Source: Flavobacterium sp. UMI-01 (GTDB lineage Bacteria > Bacteroidota > Bacteroidia > Flavobacteriales > Flavobacteriaceae). Taken from it: a stretch of DNA of 64,000 nt. Under the pieces are notes generated by a model, which was not told where the DNA came from, did no database searches, and saw only the letters and a program-made list of their open reading frames with translations. This document shows positions 34,190-44,732 of the stretch, piece by piece. Every line of letters starts with the position of its first letter. The first letter of the stretch is position 1. Location of the stretch: the NCBI RefSeq assembly GCF_019656315.1, contig NZ_BPLU01000035.1:88168-152167 (forward strand), written 5' to 3'. The position numbers and the translations under genes are program-made.

Positions 34190-34264
34190 AAACGTCATTG
34201 GAAGAGCGGAACAAAACGAGCAGCTTTTATCATTGTATTGCACAAAAGACTTCCAATGACGTTT
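34190..34264. repeat. 15-bp inverted repeat with 45-nt loop
   Basis: AAACGTCATTGGAAG at 34190 pairs with CTTCCAATGACGTTT at 34250, a perfect 15-bp stem. It lies in the 277-nt spacer between the GH16 and GH2 genes and may be a mobile hairpin (MITE-like), a terminator or a small RNA. Confidence 0.6.
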
Positions 34265-34316
34265 CAATAATTATATTTAACAGGTATTTAGGAGATGATA
34301 ATCAATTGAAACAGCA

Positions 34317-37118
34317 TTAATTTTCCTTGTAAATATCTTTAGCTGAAAAATTCCCTTGTTTTTTATCTGCTTTTATTTTTTTTAAATCCTCTATTGAAAT
34401 TGTTTTTGTAGGATTAAATGAAGTACCACTCATATACTGCAACAAACTATATCGCAATTGTCTTGCTACAGGTCTATCATCTAATTTTGAAGTCAAATCC
34501 ATAGAAGAAAAAATTAGTTTCCCATTCTCAACTTTTGCTTCAAAAACGGTTGCTAAATGATGATTGGTCACAAAATTGTCAATAACACGAACGATAGGAG
34601 TAACATCTAATGAGTCAGTGATGACAGATTTTGATTGAATACACAAATCCCACCATTGCCAATCAGTATGTGTATCAGTTGGAAAATTTTGTAAAGCTGG
34701 ATGTTTTTTATCCACTAACAATCCCATAGTAGCGGGTTGATTAGGAAAATGAACGGGACTCCAAAATACAGGTACAAATCGACCGTCTATTCCTTTTAGT
34801 GTTTTATAATCAGGATTCAACAACACTTTTTTGCCTTGATTAAGAGCTACCGCAGCTTCTTCTATTGATGAGGTAACAACCACATCATTAGCAGTTGTAG
34901 CAACAACATTAGGATACACCCAAATAGACCAATTGTTTTTATACTTTGTTCCCTTTAGACTCACTGTTAATGTTAATCTTTTTGCAGTTGTTGTTGTTAC
35001 CGGATATTCAATGGCACCTATATTTACATTATTTCCAATCGTCAAACTAACACCGTCCACATTCCCTTTTTTTATAACTGTACCTGCATCATCCGTTAGT
35101 GTCCAATCAATAGTTTGATTTTTTTTCTCTTCAAAAAAGTTAGTCACTTCTATTGAAGCGGTAAATCTTTCTCCTGATTTATAAACCGCTTTTTCAAAAC
35201 GAACAAGCGGCACAAGCTCGCTATTGAATTGTCTAAATTCTTCCGCTGAAATGATTCCTTTTGATTCCCAAAATGCGTTTAATAAACCAACTAATGCGGT
35301 TCCTTGTCCAGGAAAATCTTGAAGTTGTAACAACTGAAAACCATCAAAACTCGGTGTTTTCAAAGCGCGTTCTATTTCCTCTTTATATAATAACGCTGCT
35401 AGTTTTCCCGAATTATACGTAAAATCTTTAGCTGAACCAATTAAGCCTTTCTTTTCTAATTCTCTCTTCACGGCAATAAAATTAAGAGGTTCTAAAATAC
35501 CCTTGTATTTTGAAATTTCACTCATATCAGGGTAAACAGAATATTGTCCTATTTCATGTGATACCAAAGGGATTTTTACATGCTCACTTGTTGCTGTGTA
35601 ATCAGCATTGAAATGAGGCGATTTATCATTAAAAATACCTTGTCCTCTAACCCAACCTTTGTCTGTCCATTGTGTAATAAAGAACTCATCCTGAGATTCA
35701 GGACGTGTTCCCATAGGTTTTTGAAATGAAAAAGAAGTAGTCGCATACATGTGTCGGTTGTCTTGTTTTTTTAAATCTTCAACCATGGTATTTAATACTG
35801 CTGCATCGCCTTCTAATTCATTTCCCATTGTCATAAAAAGGAAAGAAGGGTGATTTCCATAATCACGAATTATTTTATTAGCTTCTGCTTTTAAATACTG
35901 AGTTGTTTTATCCTCTTGACCAACTTTCAAACTCCACTGAGGCAGTTCTACTTGACAATAAATTCCGGCTTCATCTGCTGCTTCAAATGCTGCTTTTGGA
36001 GGACACCAAGAATGAAAACGCAAATGATTCAAACCATAAGCTTTTGCTTGAGAAATTAGCTTTGCCCACTCTTTTTTCTCCATTGGCGGATGTCCTGTTA
36101 ATGGAAAAATCACACATTCTAAATTACCTCGTAGAAAAATTCGTTTTCCGTTTAATGTCAAATCTCCATTTTTATTACTGACTTCCTTATAGCCAAATCG
36201 AGCTTTAGAACTTCCTGTATTTGAAACAATTTCGACATCATAAAGAGCAGGATTAAACTCATCCCAAAACGCAAGGTTTTTTGGCCTATCAATTTCAATA
36301 CTAATTGAGTTGTTGTTTTCTATTAAGGCTTGTATTTTTTCATTAAATATAACTTCACCTTTTATGTCTCTAATGATACAATTCACTTTGTTATCACTAA
36401 ATTTAGATTGACTAAAAGTAATTTTTAACTTATTATCCTTTACATTAGGATAAACCTGTATATTGTTAGGCGTATTTTTATCTGAAACATTTATAGATAA
36501 ATCACCTAGAATACCATTCCATTTTATTTGAGTATGATTCGTATAAGCATGTGCCATATCTTGATTTACAGGATCTGGGTATTTTGTTCCAGCTACATTT
36601 ATCAATGGGAATTGGTTCGAGTTATCAATACAAACAGTCAATAGATGCTTTCCTGGAGTTAAATGCGTTGTTAAATCATACACATGATTCCCAATTAGAC
36701 TATTAGCTTTACCTACAAGTTTACCATCAATATATACAGCAGACTCCCAAATAATTCTTTCTAGATTCAATTTCACAACATTCCCTTTCCATGAGGTTGG
36801 AATATCAATCTCTCTCTGATACCATGCTTTCCCTATATATTGATGCTTTCTAGCCAAGTTAGACATCACATAATTATTGATAGCTGGCTCTAAATTGTTT
36901 GGCTTTCCAATACCTGCATCATCCAAAGTTCCCGGTAAATTTATTTTAGTCCCCATAAACTTTTTAGCAGCCCAATTACTACTCTCTCCCGTATTTGTAG
37001 AATCTAATTTGACCTGCCACTTTCCAGACAAATCTATTTGATCTATATTAATAGTTGAACAGGCACTTGTTAAGACCAGTGCAAAGAATACAACTGCAGG
37101 TTGAAAAAATTTCATCAT
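34317..37118 (-). CDS. GH2 family glycoside hydrolase, lipoprotein
   Basis: A lipoprotein signal (VVFFALVLTSAC) is followed by the GH2 order: sugar-binding jelly roll (residues about 30-200, DLSGKWQVKLD, PGTLDDAG), immunoglobulin-like domain, and a TIM barrel. The barrel carries the acid/base Glu in TMGNELEGD (about 431) and the nucleophile Glu in VSHEIGQY (about 520). A long C-terminal part follows. GH2 enzymes are exo-acting beta-galactosidases, glucuronidases and relatives; the exact sugar cannot be read from the sequence. It lies in the PUL between GH16 and a sulfatase gene, 27 nt after the latter, so they are likely co-transcribed. Confidence 0.88.
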   Translation of the reverse strand: MMKFFQPAVVFFALVLTSACSTINIDQIDLSGKWQVKLDSTNTGESSNWAAKKFMGTKINLPGTLDDAGIGKPNNLEPAINNYVMSNLARKHQYIGKAWYQREIDIPTSWKGNVVKLNLERIIWESAVYIDGKLVGKANSLIGNHVYDLTTHLTPGKHLLTVCIDNSNQFPLINVAGTKYPDPVNQDMAHAYTNHTQIKWNGILGDLSINVSDKNTPNNIQVYPNVKDNKLKITFSQSKFSDNKVNCIIRDIKGEVIFNEKIQALIENNNSISIEIDRPKNLAFWDEFNPALYDVEIVSNTGSSKARFGYKEVSNKNGDLTLNGKRIFLRGNLECVIFPLTGHPPMEKKEWAKLISQAKAYGLNHLRFHSWCPPKAAFEAADEAGIYCQVELPQWSLKVGQEDKTTQYLKAEANKIIRDYGNHPSFLFMTMGNELEGDAAVLNTMVEDLKKQDNRHMYATTSFSFQKPMGTRPESQDEFFITQWTDKGWVRGQGIFNDKSPHFNADYTATSEHVKIPLVSHEIGQYSVYPDMSEISKYKGILEPLNFIAVKRELEKKGLIGSAKDFTYNSGKLAALLYKEEIERALKTPSFDGFQLLQLQDFPGQGTALVGLLNAFWESKGIISAEEFRQFNSELVPLVRFEKAVYKSGERFTASIEVTNFFEEKKNQTIDWTLTDDAGTVIKKGNVDGVSLTIGNNVNIGAIEYPVTTTTAKRLTLTVSLKGTKYKNNWSIWVYPNVVATTANDVVVTSSIEEAAVALNQGKKVLLNPDYKTLKGIDGRFVPVFWSPVHFPNQPATMGLLVDKKHPALQNFPTDTHTDWQWWDLCIQSKSVITDSLDVTPIVRVIDNFVTNHHLATVFEAKVENGKLIFSSMDLTSKLDDRPVARQLRYSLLQYMSGTSFNPTKTISIEDLKKIKADKKQGNFSAKDIYKEN

Positions 37119-37145
37119 TTTTATGTTAGTTTAATACTTTTGATT

Positions 37146-39023
37146 TTATATTTCTTTTCTAATTTTTTGACTTTCCAAAAAATCATCACACGCACTCTTA
37201 ATGTGATAATTAAGGTTTGGTGTTTCTAACAATTTGGAAACAGTAGTCTCAAATGGTGTCCTATCTTTAAAATAAAGTGCGTAATTTATACTCATTAAAG
37301 ACAGAGTCCAGTCTTCATTTTTGCAAAATTTGTTTAATATCTTTGCAGCATTTTTTTTATTAAACTTTTCATATAAAATAGCTGCGACAGTTATAGATAC
37401 TGGGGGATAATCATCATGAAGCGCTTTATTCAAATCTTTTTTATAGGCTTGTAAAAGTGCTTTATCTTGTGACATTAAACCTATACTTGCCCAATAGCGA
37501 ACGATTTTATCTTGATGTTGAAGGTATTTAATTTGAGTTTTTACAAATTCTTCTCCTTTTTTACCTGACAGGGTTGCTACTTTATATATTTCGTCAAAAC
37601 TATAATTGGTTTCATCCATACGATATTCGTAGGGTGTTTGTGTTTTTGAAATTTTCACTATTTCATATTCTGGCATAAACAAGATGTCTTTGGCTTTTAT
37701 AAGCTCACTATCCATATAGCGCCTCATGTTTTCTAAAACAGATTTGTATTTTGGGTTCTCCCCTAAGTTCTTGGTTTCCCAAACATCATTTTCTATATCA
37801 TACAACACCTCTAAAGGACGTTCATTAAAAATACGCGATTGCAATGCGTTAAGTTTATTATGTTTTAAGTCGTTACGCATATGCTTTGTGATATCAGCAA
37901 TTTCTAGATAATTAATGTATCGTACTTCTGGAATGAATGGCATAAAATTCCTAGAATACACATATTTCCCGTCGGTTACACTTCTTACCAAATCTAATCC
38001 ATTATCTACCCTATCAGTAGAAAGCAACCGATATTTCTTTTTGTTTCCCCTCGATTGACCTAAAAACGGTGTGCCTTTCATATAATCTGGTACTTTCCCA
38101 CCCAATAAATTTATGATGGTTGGTCCCAAATCTTCAAAAGTTATTAACTCATCAGACACACTAGCGGTTCCCCAAGGAGAAAGGTGCTTCCATTTTTCTG
38201 GAAACCAAATTATAAAAGGAACGCGATATCCTAAACCAATCCCATTAGTCTTAGCTCTAGGAATACCTTCCCCGTGATCTGCATAAAAGAAAATAATGGT
38301 ATTGTCTCGTAACTTATCCTCTTCAAGCTTTGTTAGTAATTTACCAATTTTATTATCAGTAAGTTTTATCGAATTATAGACTCTCGCAAATTGTTTTCGC
38401 ATTTCGGGAGTGTCATTATAAAAAGGTGGCATTTCAAAAGCGTCATCTGCTATTCTGTCTTCTTTTGGAAGCTGATTCCAAACATATTTTTCATACTGCT
38501 CAAAAGTCCAAGACATAGTTCTTGATTGATGAGAATCATCAAAATTAAATACTGAAAAAAATGGTTGTTTTTCCCCTCGTCCGTCCCAACTCGCTTTTTT
38601 AGAACATTCATCCCAAGCTTCTTTTATAAAATCTTTTTCGTTAGCAATATTATAGTCTGTTTTGGGATTATTAGAAGTATAATAACCTAGTTTTTTTAAA
38701 TAATAGGGAAAACCTTTTATATAATTAGGTATTGGATATTGACTTCTTTGATGGCCAGTACCCATTGTGTAAGTTTTTGCCCCAGTAATAATAGTAGACC
38801 TACTTGCTGCACATACCGTTCCAGTTGAAAAAGCATTGGTAAAACGTATACCTTCTTTTGCGAGTTTATCAATAATAGGTGTGCTGGCTTTTTTATTACC
38901 GTAACAACCTATAAATTGTGGCGAAGTATCTTCAATTGTTATCCATAGAATGTTAGGTCTGTCTTGTGCAGAAACTAAATTTAATGAAAACAAAATGTAA
39001 AATAAACAGATATAACGCTTCAT
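37146..39023 (-). CDS. Formylglycine-dependent sulfatase, N-sulfatase/heparan-type
   Basis: The signal peptide (FYILFSLNLVSAQ) exports it to the periplasm. The active-site motif is VCAASRST: Cys71 is the residue converted to formylglycine, in the C-x-A-x-R form. The first metal-binding strand reads ITIEDTSPQFIGCYG, with E-D instead of the usual D-D, as in the heparan-N-sulfatase-like S1 branch. Extra C-terminal helical repeats (about 480-625) make it longer than most. An anaerobic or aerobic sulfatase-maturing enzyme is required but is not in the window. It follows another sulfatase gene by 11 nt. Confidence 0.9.
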   Translation of the reverse strand: MKRYICLFYILFSLNLVSAQDRPNILWITIEDTSPQFIGCYGNKKASTPIIDKLAKEGIRFTNAFSTGTVCAASRSTIITGAKTYTMGTGHQRSQYPIPNYIKGFPYYLKKLGYYTSNNPKTDYNIANEKDFIKEAWDECSKKASWDGRGEKQPFFSVFNFDDSHQSRTMSWTFEQYEKYVWNQLPKEDRIADDAFEMPPFYNDTPEMRKQFARVYNSIKLTDNKIGKLLTKLEEDKLRDNTIIFFYADHGEGIPRAKTNGIGLGYRVPFIIWFPEKWKHLSPWGTASVSDELITFEDLGPTIINLLGGKVPDYMKGTPFLGQSRGNKKKYRLLSTDRVDNGLDLVRSVTDGKYVYSRNFMPFIPEVRYINYLEIADITKHMRNDLKHNKLNALQSRIFNERPLEVLYDIENDVWETKNLGENPKYKSVLENMRRYMDSELIKAKDILFMPEYEIVKISKTQTPYEYRMDETNYSFDEIYKVATLSGKKGEEFVKTQIKYLQHQDKIVRYWASIGLMSQDKALLQAYKKDLNKALHDDYPPVSITVAAILYEKFNKKNAAKILNKFCKNEDWTLSLMSINYALYFKDRTPFETTVSKLLETPNLNYHIKSACDDFLESQKIRKEI

Positions 39024-39034
39024 ACAATTGTACT

Positions 39035-40549
39035 TTACTTTTTTAAAATTTTAATCATTTCCTTTTCCATTTTTGCAACTATATCAGGATGTTCATTATA
39101 AACATTATGACTTTCAGATGGGTCATTATCTAAATTGAATAATTGCACTTCTTTTCTAAATCCAGGATCAACAAATTTGTCACTGATCCATTTGGGAACT
39201 TGTTGGTCTTTTGGTTGTACATACTTCCAATTACCCATTCTTAATCCAAATGTATAAGACTCTTCCAGTAAAAAATCACGTCCTTTTTCTGTTTTACCTA
39301 ACCATGTATTAATAAGATTTTTACTGTCGGGAGCCGCTCCTTTTACTGGTTTTTGATTTACTAAATCGGCTAATGAAGCATACAAATCAATTTGTGAAAT
39401 TAACGCTGAACTTGTTCCTGGCTTTACCTTTTTTGGCCAATGCACTATAGTAGGCATGCGTGTACCTGCTTCATAAACGGAATATTTAGTCCCTCTATAT
39501 GGTCCACCAGGCTTATGAGTTCCCAATAACTCTGTAGCATAATCTAAATAACCATCGTCTAATATAGGGCCGTTATCACTCGTAAATACGATTAAAGTAT
39601 TATGGAGAAGATTTACTTTCTTTAATTGTTCTGTAATTTGACCTACGCACCAGTCCATTTGTGCAATGACATCTCCTCGAGGTCCCATCGTACTGCTTTC
39701 AACAAATTTTATATTAGCGACCCTTGGTTGATGTATATCATGTAGTGAAAAATATAAAAAGAATTTATCTTCTTTATTTTCTTCAATAAACGCATTTGCT
39801 TTTTTGGTAAGTACAAAAGGGAAATCCTCATCTACCCATAAAGCTTTTTTACCACCATCCATAAAACCTATACGGCTAATTCCATTGATAATAGCTCCTT
39901 GATGATAGGGGTCTGTATGCATTTTTAATAACTCAGGATGTTCTCTACCTATTGGGTAGCCATCAATTCTTGTTCCGTAACTAACCGTAATGGGATCCGA
40001 TAAATCCAAGCCAACCACTTCTTGATTTTCTAAAAAAATACAAGGCGTTCTATCTCCTGTTGCTGGAATTAAAAAACTATAATCAAACCCCACTTCTTTA
40101 GGTCCAGGACTGACTCTTTTGTTCCAATCAATTTTCCCTCTGCCAAGTCCTAAATGCCATTTTCCTACAACGCCCGTTGTGTAACCCGCTTTTTGTAACA
40201 AAGCAGGAAGTGTTTCTTTGTTTGTATCAATGATTAAAGGGGCATCACCTTCTAATATAGCTGCATTATTTCTAAAAGCGTATTCACCTGTTAAAAGCGA
40301 ATAGCGTGATGGAGTACAGGTTGAGGCACTACTATGAGCATCGGTAAAATTCAAACCATTATTCGCTAAATAGTCAACATTTGGCGTTTTAACTCCAATC
40401 GCCCCATTGACACCTATATCTCCATAACCTAAATCATCGACATAAATGATAATTATATTGGGATCGCCTTTTTGAGCAATCCCAATATAATGAGCCGTAA
40501 GTGTTAGTATTAACAACAGAAATTTTGCTATTTTATTTATCATTATCAT
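39035..40549 (-). CDS. Formylglycine-dependent sulfatase, arylsulfatase-type
   Basis: A signal peptide (LLLILTLTAHYIGIA) precedes a complete S1 sulfatase domain. Metal ligands are in IIYVDDLGYGD (Asp38, Asp39), and the formylglycine motif is STCTPSRYS with Cys78 in C-T-P-S-R form. Further family blocks include GVVGKWHLG (about 132) and VFTSDNGP (about 320). At 504 aa it is of normal length. It probably removes sulfate from an oligosaccharide in the periplasm. It shares a transcript with the neighbouring sulfatase. Confidence 0.93.
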   Translation of the reverse strand: MIMINKIAKFLLLILTLTAHYIGIAQKGDPNIIIIYVDDLGYGDIGVNGAIGVKTPNVDYLANNGLNFTDAHSSASTCTPSRYSLLTGEYAFRNNAAILEGDAPLIIDTNKETLPALLQKAGYTTGVVGKWHLGLGRGKIDWNKRVSPGPKEVGFDYSFLIPATGDRTPCIFLENQEVVGLDLSDPITVSYGTRIDGYPIGREHPELLKMHTDPYHQGAIINGISRIGFMDGGKKALWVDEDFPFVLTKKANAFIEENKEDKFFLYFSLHDIHQPRVANIKFVESSTMGPRGDVIAQMDWCVGQITEQLKKVNLLHNTLIVFTSDNGPILDDGYLDYATELLGTHKPGGPYRGTKYSVYEAGTRMPTIVHWPKKVKPGTSSALISQIDLYASLADLVNQKPVKGAAPDSKNLINTWLGKTEKGRDFLLEESYTFGLRMGNWKYVQPKDQQVPKWISDKFVDPGFRKEVQLFNLDNDPSESHNVYNEHPDIVAKMEKEMIKILKK

Positions 40550-40600
40550 CTGTTTTTAAGCTTTCTATCAAATTAATCCAAACAGCTTATTGTTCTTTGT

Positions 40601-43600
40601 TTAACTATTAATGAAACTTCCTTCAAAATTAGCATGAATATGTGCCGGTAAATGAAAACACATACTTGTAACCGAATTGAAAGTTCTAACAGCTTCCTCT
40701 TGTTTCCCCAATCCAAGTTGTCCTAATCCTATCAAATAATTACAATGTATTTGATTGATTACGTTCAAATCTTCTTCCCAAATTAATAAATCTGGAAGCG
40801 AAATCGCAAAATAATCAAGCTTCACCTCATCATTCATATGCGATTGACCGTAGTTCAATAGATTTTCAAAACGGGTATTGGCTTCTTCGGTTCTACCTAA
40901 TTTTTGCAATGCTAATCCTTGATAAAATATCTTATCGGGTTGTTGATCATTGTAAAAAATAGCTGGGCTTGGATCGCTAAGACCTTCAGATGCTTTTTCA
41001 AAATAACCCTTTGCTATTTCTTCATTTCCTAAACCTTGATAAGCACAACCCAACCAATAATGGATGTCATTTTCTTGAGTACCATATAATTTACCTTCGC
41101 CTAAATTATGAGGGTAAACTTGTGCTTGCTCTAAGTAGTCAATGGCCTTTTGATAGTTTCCTTCACCAATATATTTTTTAGCTAATTCTACCTGAATAGT
41201 TAAATATTGGAAAGGTACTTTGCCTTCACCACCTTCCCAAGGGTGAAATTGACGTTGTTCTAATAACGATTTAGCTTTTTCAAAATCACCTTTTATGTTA
41301 TACAATGCAATACGCTCCAAGTATAAATCATCTCTTTGAATCGTTAGGTCGATGTTTTTTTCTAAAAGTGTCAGACGTTCATCAGCAGAAACATTTATTT
41401 TTTTGTACAACTGGTCTAGTTCCATTAACAAACGTGCATCAGTTGCATCCAGTTCAAAAGCTTTTTCTAAATGCTTTCTTGCCAAGTCTTTTTGATTGGT
41501 TTTATTATAATACAGTAAAGCCAAATTACGATGTACAATTGCAAAAGAATCATCTAGTGCAACAGACATTTCCATACACTCTTGTGCTTCCTTGTATTGT
41601 TTTGAGGCGTACCAAAAGTTTCCTAAATAGTAGAACGCTTTGGCATCTGTTGGATTGGCTTTGCAAGCTGCTTGCAGTGCTAATACTTCTTCAATTTTAT
41701 TTGGAAAACAATACGTATCTGGCATTTGAGATGCTTTTTTGTAGCATTCCAGAGCTTGTGCTGCCTCTCCTTTTTGGTCAAAATACCAACCCATAAAATA
41801 ATTTACCATTGGATATACCTGAGATTTGCCGTCAGTATGCACTTTTAATATTGAAATTGCTTCCTCATATTGTCCAGCCATAGCATAATCTAAAGAAAAT
41901 TCGATATAATTATGAGCGTAATCTCTAATTAATTCTTTGAAGCAATCTAAATCTTCTTGTTTATTAGATATTATAAAACGCTCATATAGAACACCAAAAT
42001 TAAATTTATCAATAGCCAAAGATTCCTCAATAAGTTTATTAGCTTCTTCTAATTTTCCAAGTTTTCTAAGGATAATCACTTTTAAATGTCTTCCTTTATG
42101 ATTATGCCAGTTTTTAATTAAGGCACGGTCTATCAAATCTAAGGCTTTGGTCAAGTCATCCCTTAGACAATCAATTTGTGCTAAGTTAAAATAACCTGCA
42201 TCTTGCCATTGTGCGTTCCAACAAGCTTTAAAAATATTAGCATAAGCTTCGTCTTTTTTACCTAAAAAACTCAATGCTAATCCTTTATTAAAATAAGGCT
42301 CGCCATCATAAGGGTTAGGATTATGTCTGGTAAGTGTGTCAATAGCTTTATCAAAATATTCTACTGCTGTTTCCAGTTGTGCTTTTCTTAAGTTTAACAA
42401 TCCCATAGCATTATTGCATCTTACATCACCAGGTGCTCTACGCAATCCTTCTTCATAATAATCAATAGGACTAAAAGTAGCGTGCCTGTATTGTTCTAAG
42501 TGCAAACCTTGTAAATACAACGCCTCAACAGAATCAATAGCCTTTGGTTCTTTAGCTGCTTTTGCTGGCTCTGGAATTTCAGCATCTGCTTTTGTATCAG
42601 GTGCCCATGCAACCAATACATTTCCTGATTTATCCGTAACAGATACTTTTAAATCTTTAAATTCAGAGCCATTTAATGCAACCGACTTTTCAAAGCCGTG
42701 TTCTGGTGATAAATTGACAACTTCTTCCAATAGCACACCAGTTTTGCCTTTCAAAGAAACAATAGCGCTGTTATATTCGGATGTAACATACACTTTTACC
42801 AAAGCTTTGCCATCAATAATTTCCAAATTTACTAAAGCTTCCTTAGTTGCATTTTTCACCACGCCTACATTATAGTATGGCATGAAATATTGTTTAAAGC
42901 TTTTTTCTTCATAAGGATGCATCCAAGAAAAATCAGGTTGATTATCTGTATAAACACCACACATCAGCTCAATGTATGGCCCGTCTTCATCCGTCAAGTT
43001 TCTATCCCAAGCTTGTCCAAAATCTCCATTCCCCCAAGTCCATTGTTTTTTTCCAGGCGATACATTATGATCGGCAATATGAAGCAAACCCCCTTTAGAA
43101 TCATTTTCATATCCACCAACAAAATCATATTCTGACGTAATAGCCATATAACTAGTAGGTACTGGAATATTTTTATAATTCGAAATATCCGTTCCTGGCG
43201 AGTAATCCACTTTATAGTACTCTCCCTTAGCTATTGGAAATTCAGAAACATCACGTTTCCCATGATCGAAAACGGCATGTACATCGGGAGGAAACACTGA
43301 TTGGTAATGATCGTTTACGGCTACCGCAGGATTTGCCCACCAAAGAAAAGTTTGTGGATGTGGTGTTCTATTATACAATTGTGCTTTAATTTCTAAATAA
43401 GCTTTATCTGGATATAATGTAAATCCGGCCATTCCTTTGGTACGGAACATACGCTCTACTTCACTCACCCAAACAGTTACACTACCATCTTCGTTTTCTT
43501 CAATAGTGAAATCTGTTGGATCATAGGTACTTGGTCTGTGATGTTGTGGCCAGTTAAATTCAATTCCACCTGAAATCCAAGGTCCTGTCAAACCTACCAA

Positions 43601-43912
43601 AGCTGGTTTTATAACTTGATTATAGTAAACAAAATGACGTTCTCTGATTTTGTCGTAAGCCATTTGGATTCTTCCTCCTAATGCTGGTAAAACCATAATT
43701 TTGATATAATCATTTTCGATAAAAATAGCATCCCATTCTTTATCTACTTTGGTATCACTCATGGTTTCAATTACAGGATGTGGATAAACAGCTCCACAAC
43801 TTGCTTGATAAACACGTTTATCTAAAAAAACAGGATACTTTTCAGGTTTCCCAACTTCATAAGTAGGAATAATTACTTTCTCTTTCCAAGCTTTTACAGT
43901 CTTCATATTCAT
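40601..43912 (-). CDS. DUF5107-TPR protein, cytosolic
   Basis: The N-terminal 430 residues form a DUF5107-type domain of galactose-mutarotase-like beta-sandwich character (LPALGGRIQMAYDK, GGIEFNWPQHHRP, TFLWWANPA). The remaining 650 or so residues are tandem TPR repeats (for example LEQYRHATFSP, KAQLETAVEYFDKA). There is no signal peptide or membrane segment, so it is predicted to be cytosolic, unlike most PUL products. DUF5107 proteins co-occur with glycoside hydrolases in PULs, and a carbohydrate-active role is possible but not established. It lies mid-operon between the sulfatase and SGNH genes. Confidence 0.82.
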   Translation of the reverse strand: MNMKTVKAWKEKVIIPTYEVGKPEKYPVFLDKRVYQASCGAVYPHPVIETMSDTKVDKEWDAIFIENDYIKIMVLPALGGRIQMAYDKIRERHFVYYNQVIKPALVGLTGPWISGGIEFNWPQHHRPSTYDPTDFTIEENEDGSVTVWVSEVERMFRTKGMAGFTLYPDKAYLEIKAQLYNRTPHPQTFLWWANPAVAVNDHYQSVFPPDVHAVFDHGKRDVSEFPIAKGEYYKVDYSPGTDISNYKNIPVPTSYMAITSEYDFVGGYENDSKGGLLHIADHNVSPGKKQWTWGNGDFGQAWDRNLTDEDGPYIELMCGVYTDNQPDFSWMHPYEEKSFKQYFMPYYNVGVVKNATKEALVNLEIIDGKALVKVYVTSEYNSAIVSLKGKTGVLLEEVVNLSPEHGFEKSVALNGSEFKDLKVSVTDKSGNVLVAWAPDTKADAEIPEPAKAAKEPKAIDSVEALYLQGLHLEQYRHATFSPIDYYEEGLRRAPGDVRCNNAMGLLNLRKAQLETAVEYFDKAIDTLTRHNPNPYDGEPYFNKGLALSFLGKKDEAYANIFKACWNAQWQDAGYFNLAQIDCLRDDLTKALDLIDRALIKNWHNHKGRHLKVIILRKLGKLEEANKLIEESLAIDKFNFGVLYERFIISNKQEDLDCFKELIRDYAHNYIEFSLDYAMAGQYEEAISILKVHTDGKSQVYPMVNYFMGWYFDQKGEAAQALECYKKASQMPDTYCFPNKIEEVLALQAACKANPTDAKAFYYLGNFWYASKQYKEAQECMEMSVALDDSFAIVHRNLALLYYNKTNQKDLARKHLEKAFELDATDARLLMELDQLYKKINVSADERLTLLEKNIDLTIQRDDLYLERIALYNIKGDFEKAKSLLEQRQFHPWEGGEGKVPFQYLTIQVELAKKYIGEGNYQKAIDYLEQAQVYPHNLGEGKLYGTQENDIHYWLGCAYQGLGNEEIAKGYFEKASEGLSDPSPAIFYNDQQPDKIFYQGLALQKLGRTEEANTRFENLLNYGQSHMNDEVKLDYFAISLPDLLIWEEDLNVINQIHCNYLIGLGQLGLGKQEEAVRTFNSVTSMCFHLPAHIHANFEGSFINS

Positions 43913-44005
43913 ATTTTTAAATCTGTTTTCAACAACAGATAATTATTTTTCACTTACTATTTTTGTTTTCTTAAGAGCGCTCTTTATTAGATTATAATTT
44001 ATAAA

Positions 44006-44731
44006 TCAATATTTGAAATATTCATAAATTGAATTGGCAACAAATTGATGACCTTTTTGATTAATGTGATTATTCTGTGCCATAAAGGCTGGTAGTGGTT
44101 GTGTTTTAGCTAAAGATTTGAAATACGAATAACTATCCACTAATCCCAGATTATATTTTTTAGCTAAAGATCTAATTTGCTGACTATGCTTTTCTAACGG
44201 AGCATCATCAGAGGTTATATCTTCTTTTAAATCGGGTGTTGGTGTCAGTAAAATGACTTTTGTACCGTATTCTAAAGCCTCTTGGATCATTTGTTCCCAA
44301 GCAATCAAAGCACGTTCTAAGCCGATACTTCGATCATTAAGCGCATAATCTATAAAAAGTACATCTGGTTTATAAATTAACACCTCTTTTTTGAATCGTT
44401 TAGCACCTTGCTCCGACTGTTCCCCGCCAATTGAAGTTGTTATTATATTAACCACAGAATAAGGATAATTATCATTTAATAACTTCAATGTCAAAAAAGG
44501 ATAGGCATTCAAACGGTCTGTTACTCCATTAGTTAAATAACCAGTAGGTACTGAATGACCATGAAAAACTAAATTCTTAGTACTGTTTTTGGGCCATTTT
44601 ACTTTTAACTCCTGTTTTAAAGAATCTAGATAGCTTTCAGGACTAGCAATTTGTTGGGCACTAGCATAACTAAAACCAATCAATAACAACAAATAACTAA
44701 ACATTCTTATTTTTAATAAATTGAATACCAT
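44006..44731 (-). CDS. SGNH-family esterase (carbohydrate esterase-like)
   Basis: A signal peptide (MFSYLLLLIGFSYASA) is present, so it is periplasmic. SGNH blocks are seen: FHGHSVPTGY with Ser in block I (G-H-S in place of G-D-S), SIGGEQSEQG as block II, YALNDRS as block III with Asn, and NHINQKGH as block V with the catalytic Asp/His pair altered to N-H. It probably removes acetyl or other ester groups from the glycan. It starts 2 nt before the sugar-transporter stop, so they are coupled. The signal could also begin at a Met about 9 codons in. Confidence 0.82.
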   Translation of the reverse strand: MVFNLLKIRMFSYLLLLIGFSYASAQQIASPESYLDSLKQELKVKWPKNSTKNLVFHGHSVPTGYLTNGVTDRLNAYPFLTLKLLNDNYPYSVVNIITTSIGGEQSEQGAKRFKKEVLIYKPDVLFIDYALNDRSIGLERALIAWEQMIQEALEYGTKVILLTPTPDLKEDITSDDAPLEKHSQQIRSLAKKYNLGLVDSYSYFKSLAKTQPLPAFMAQNNHINQKGHQFVANSIYEYFKY

Positions 44732-44732
44732 A

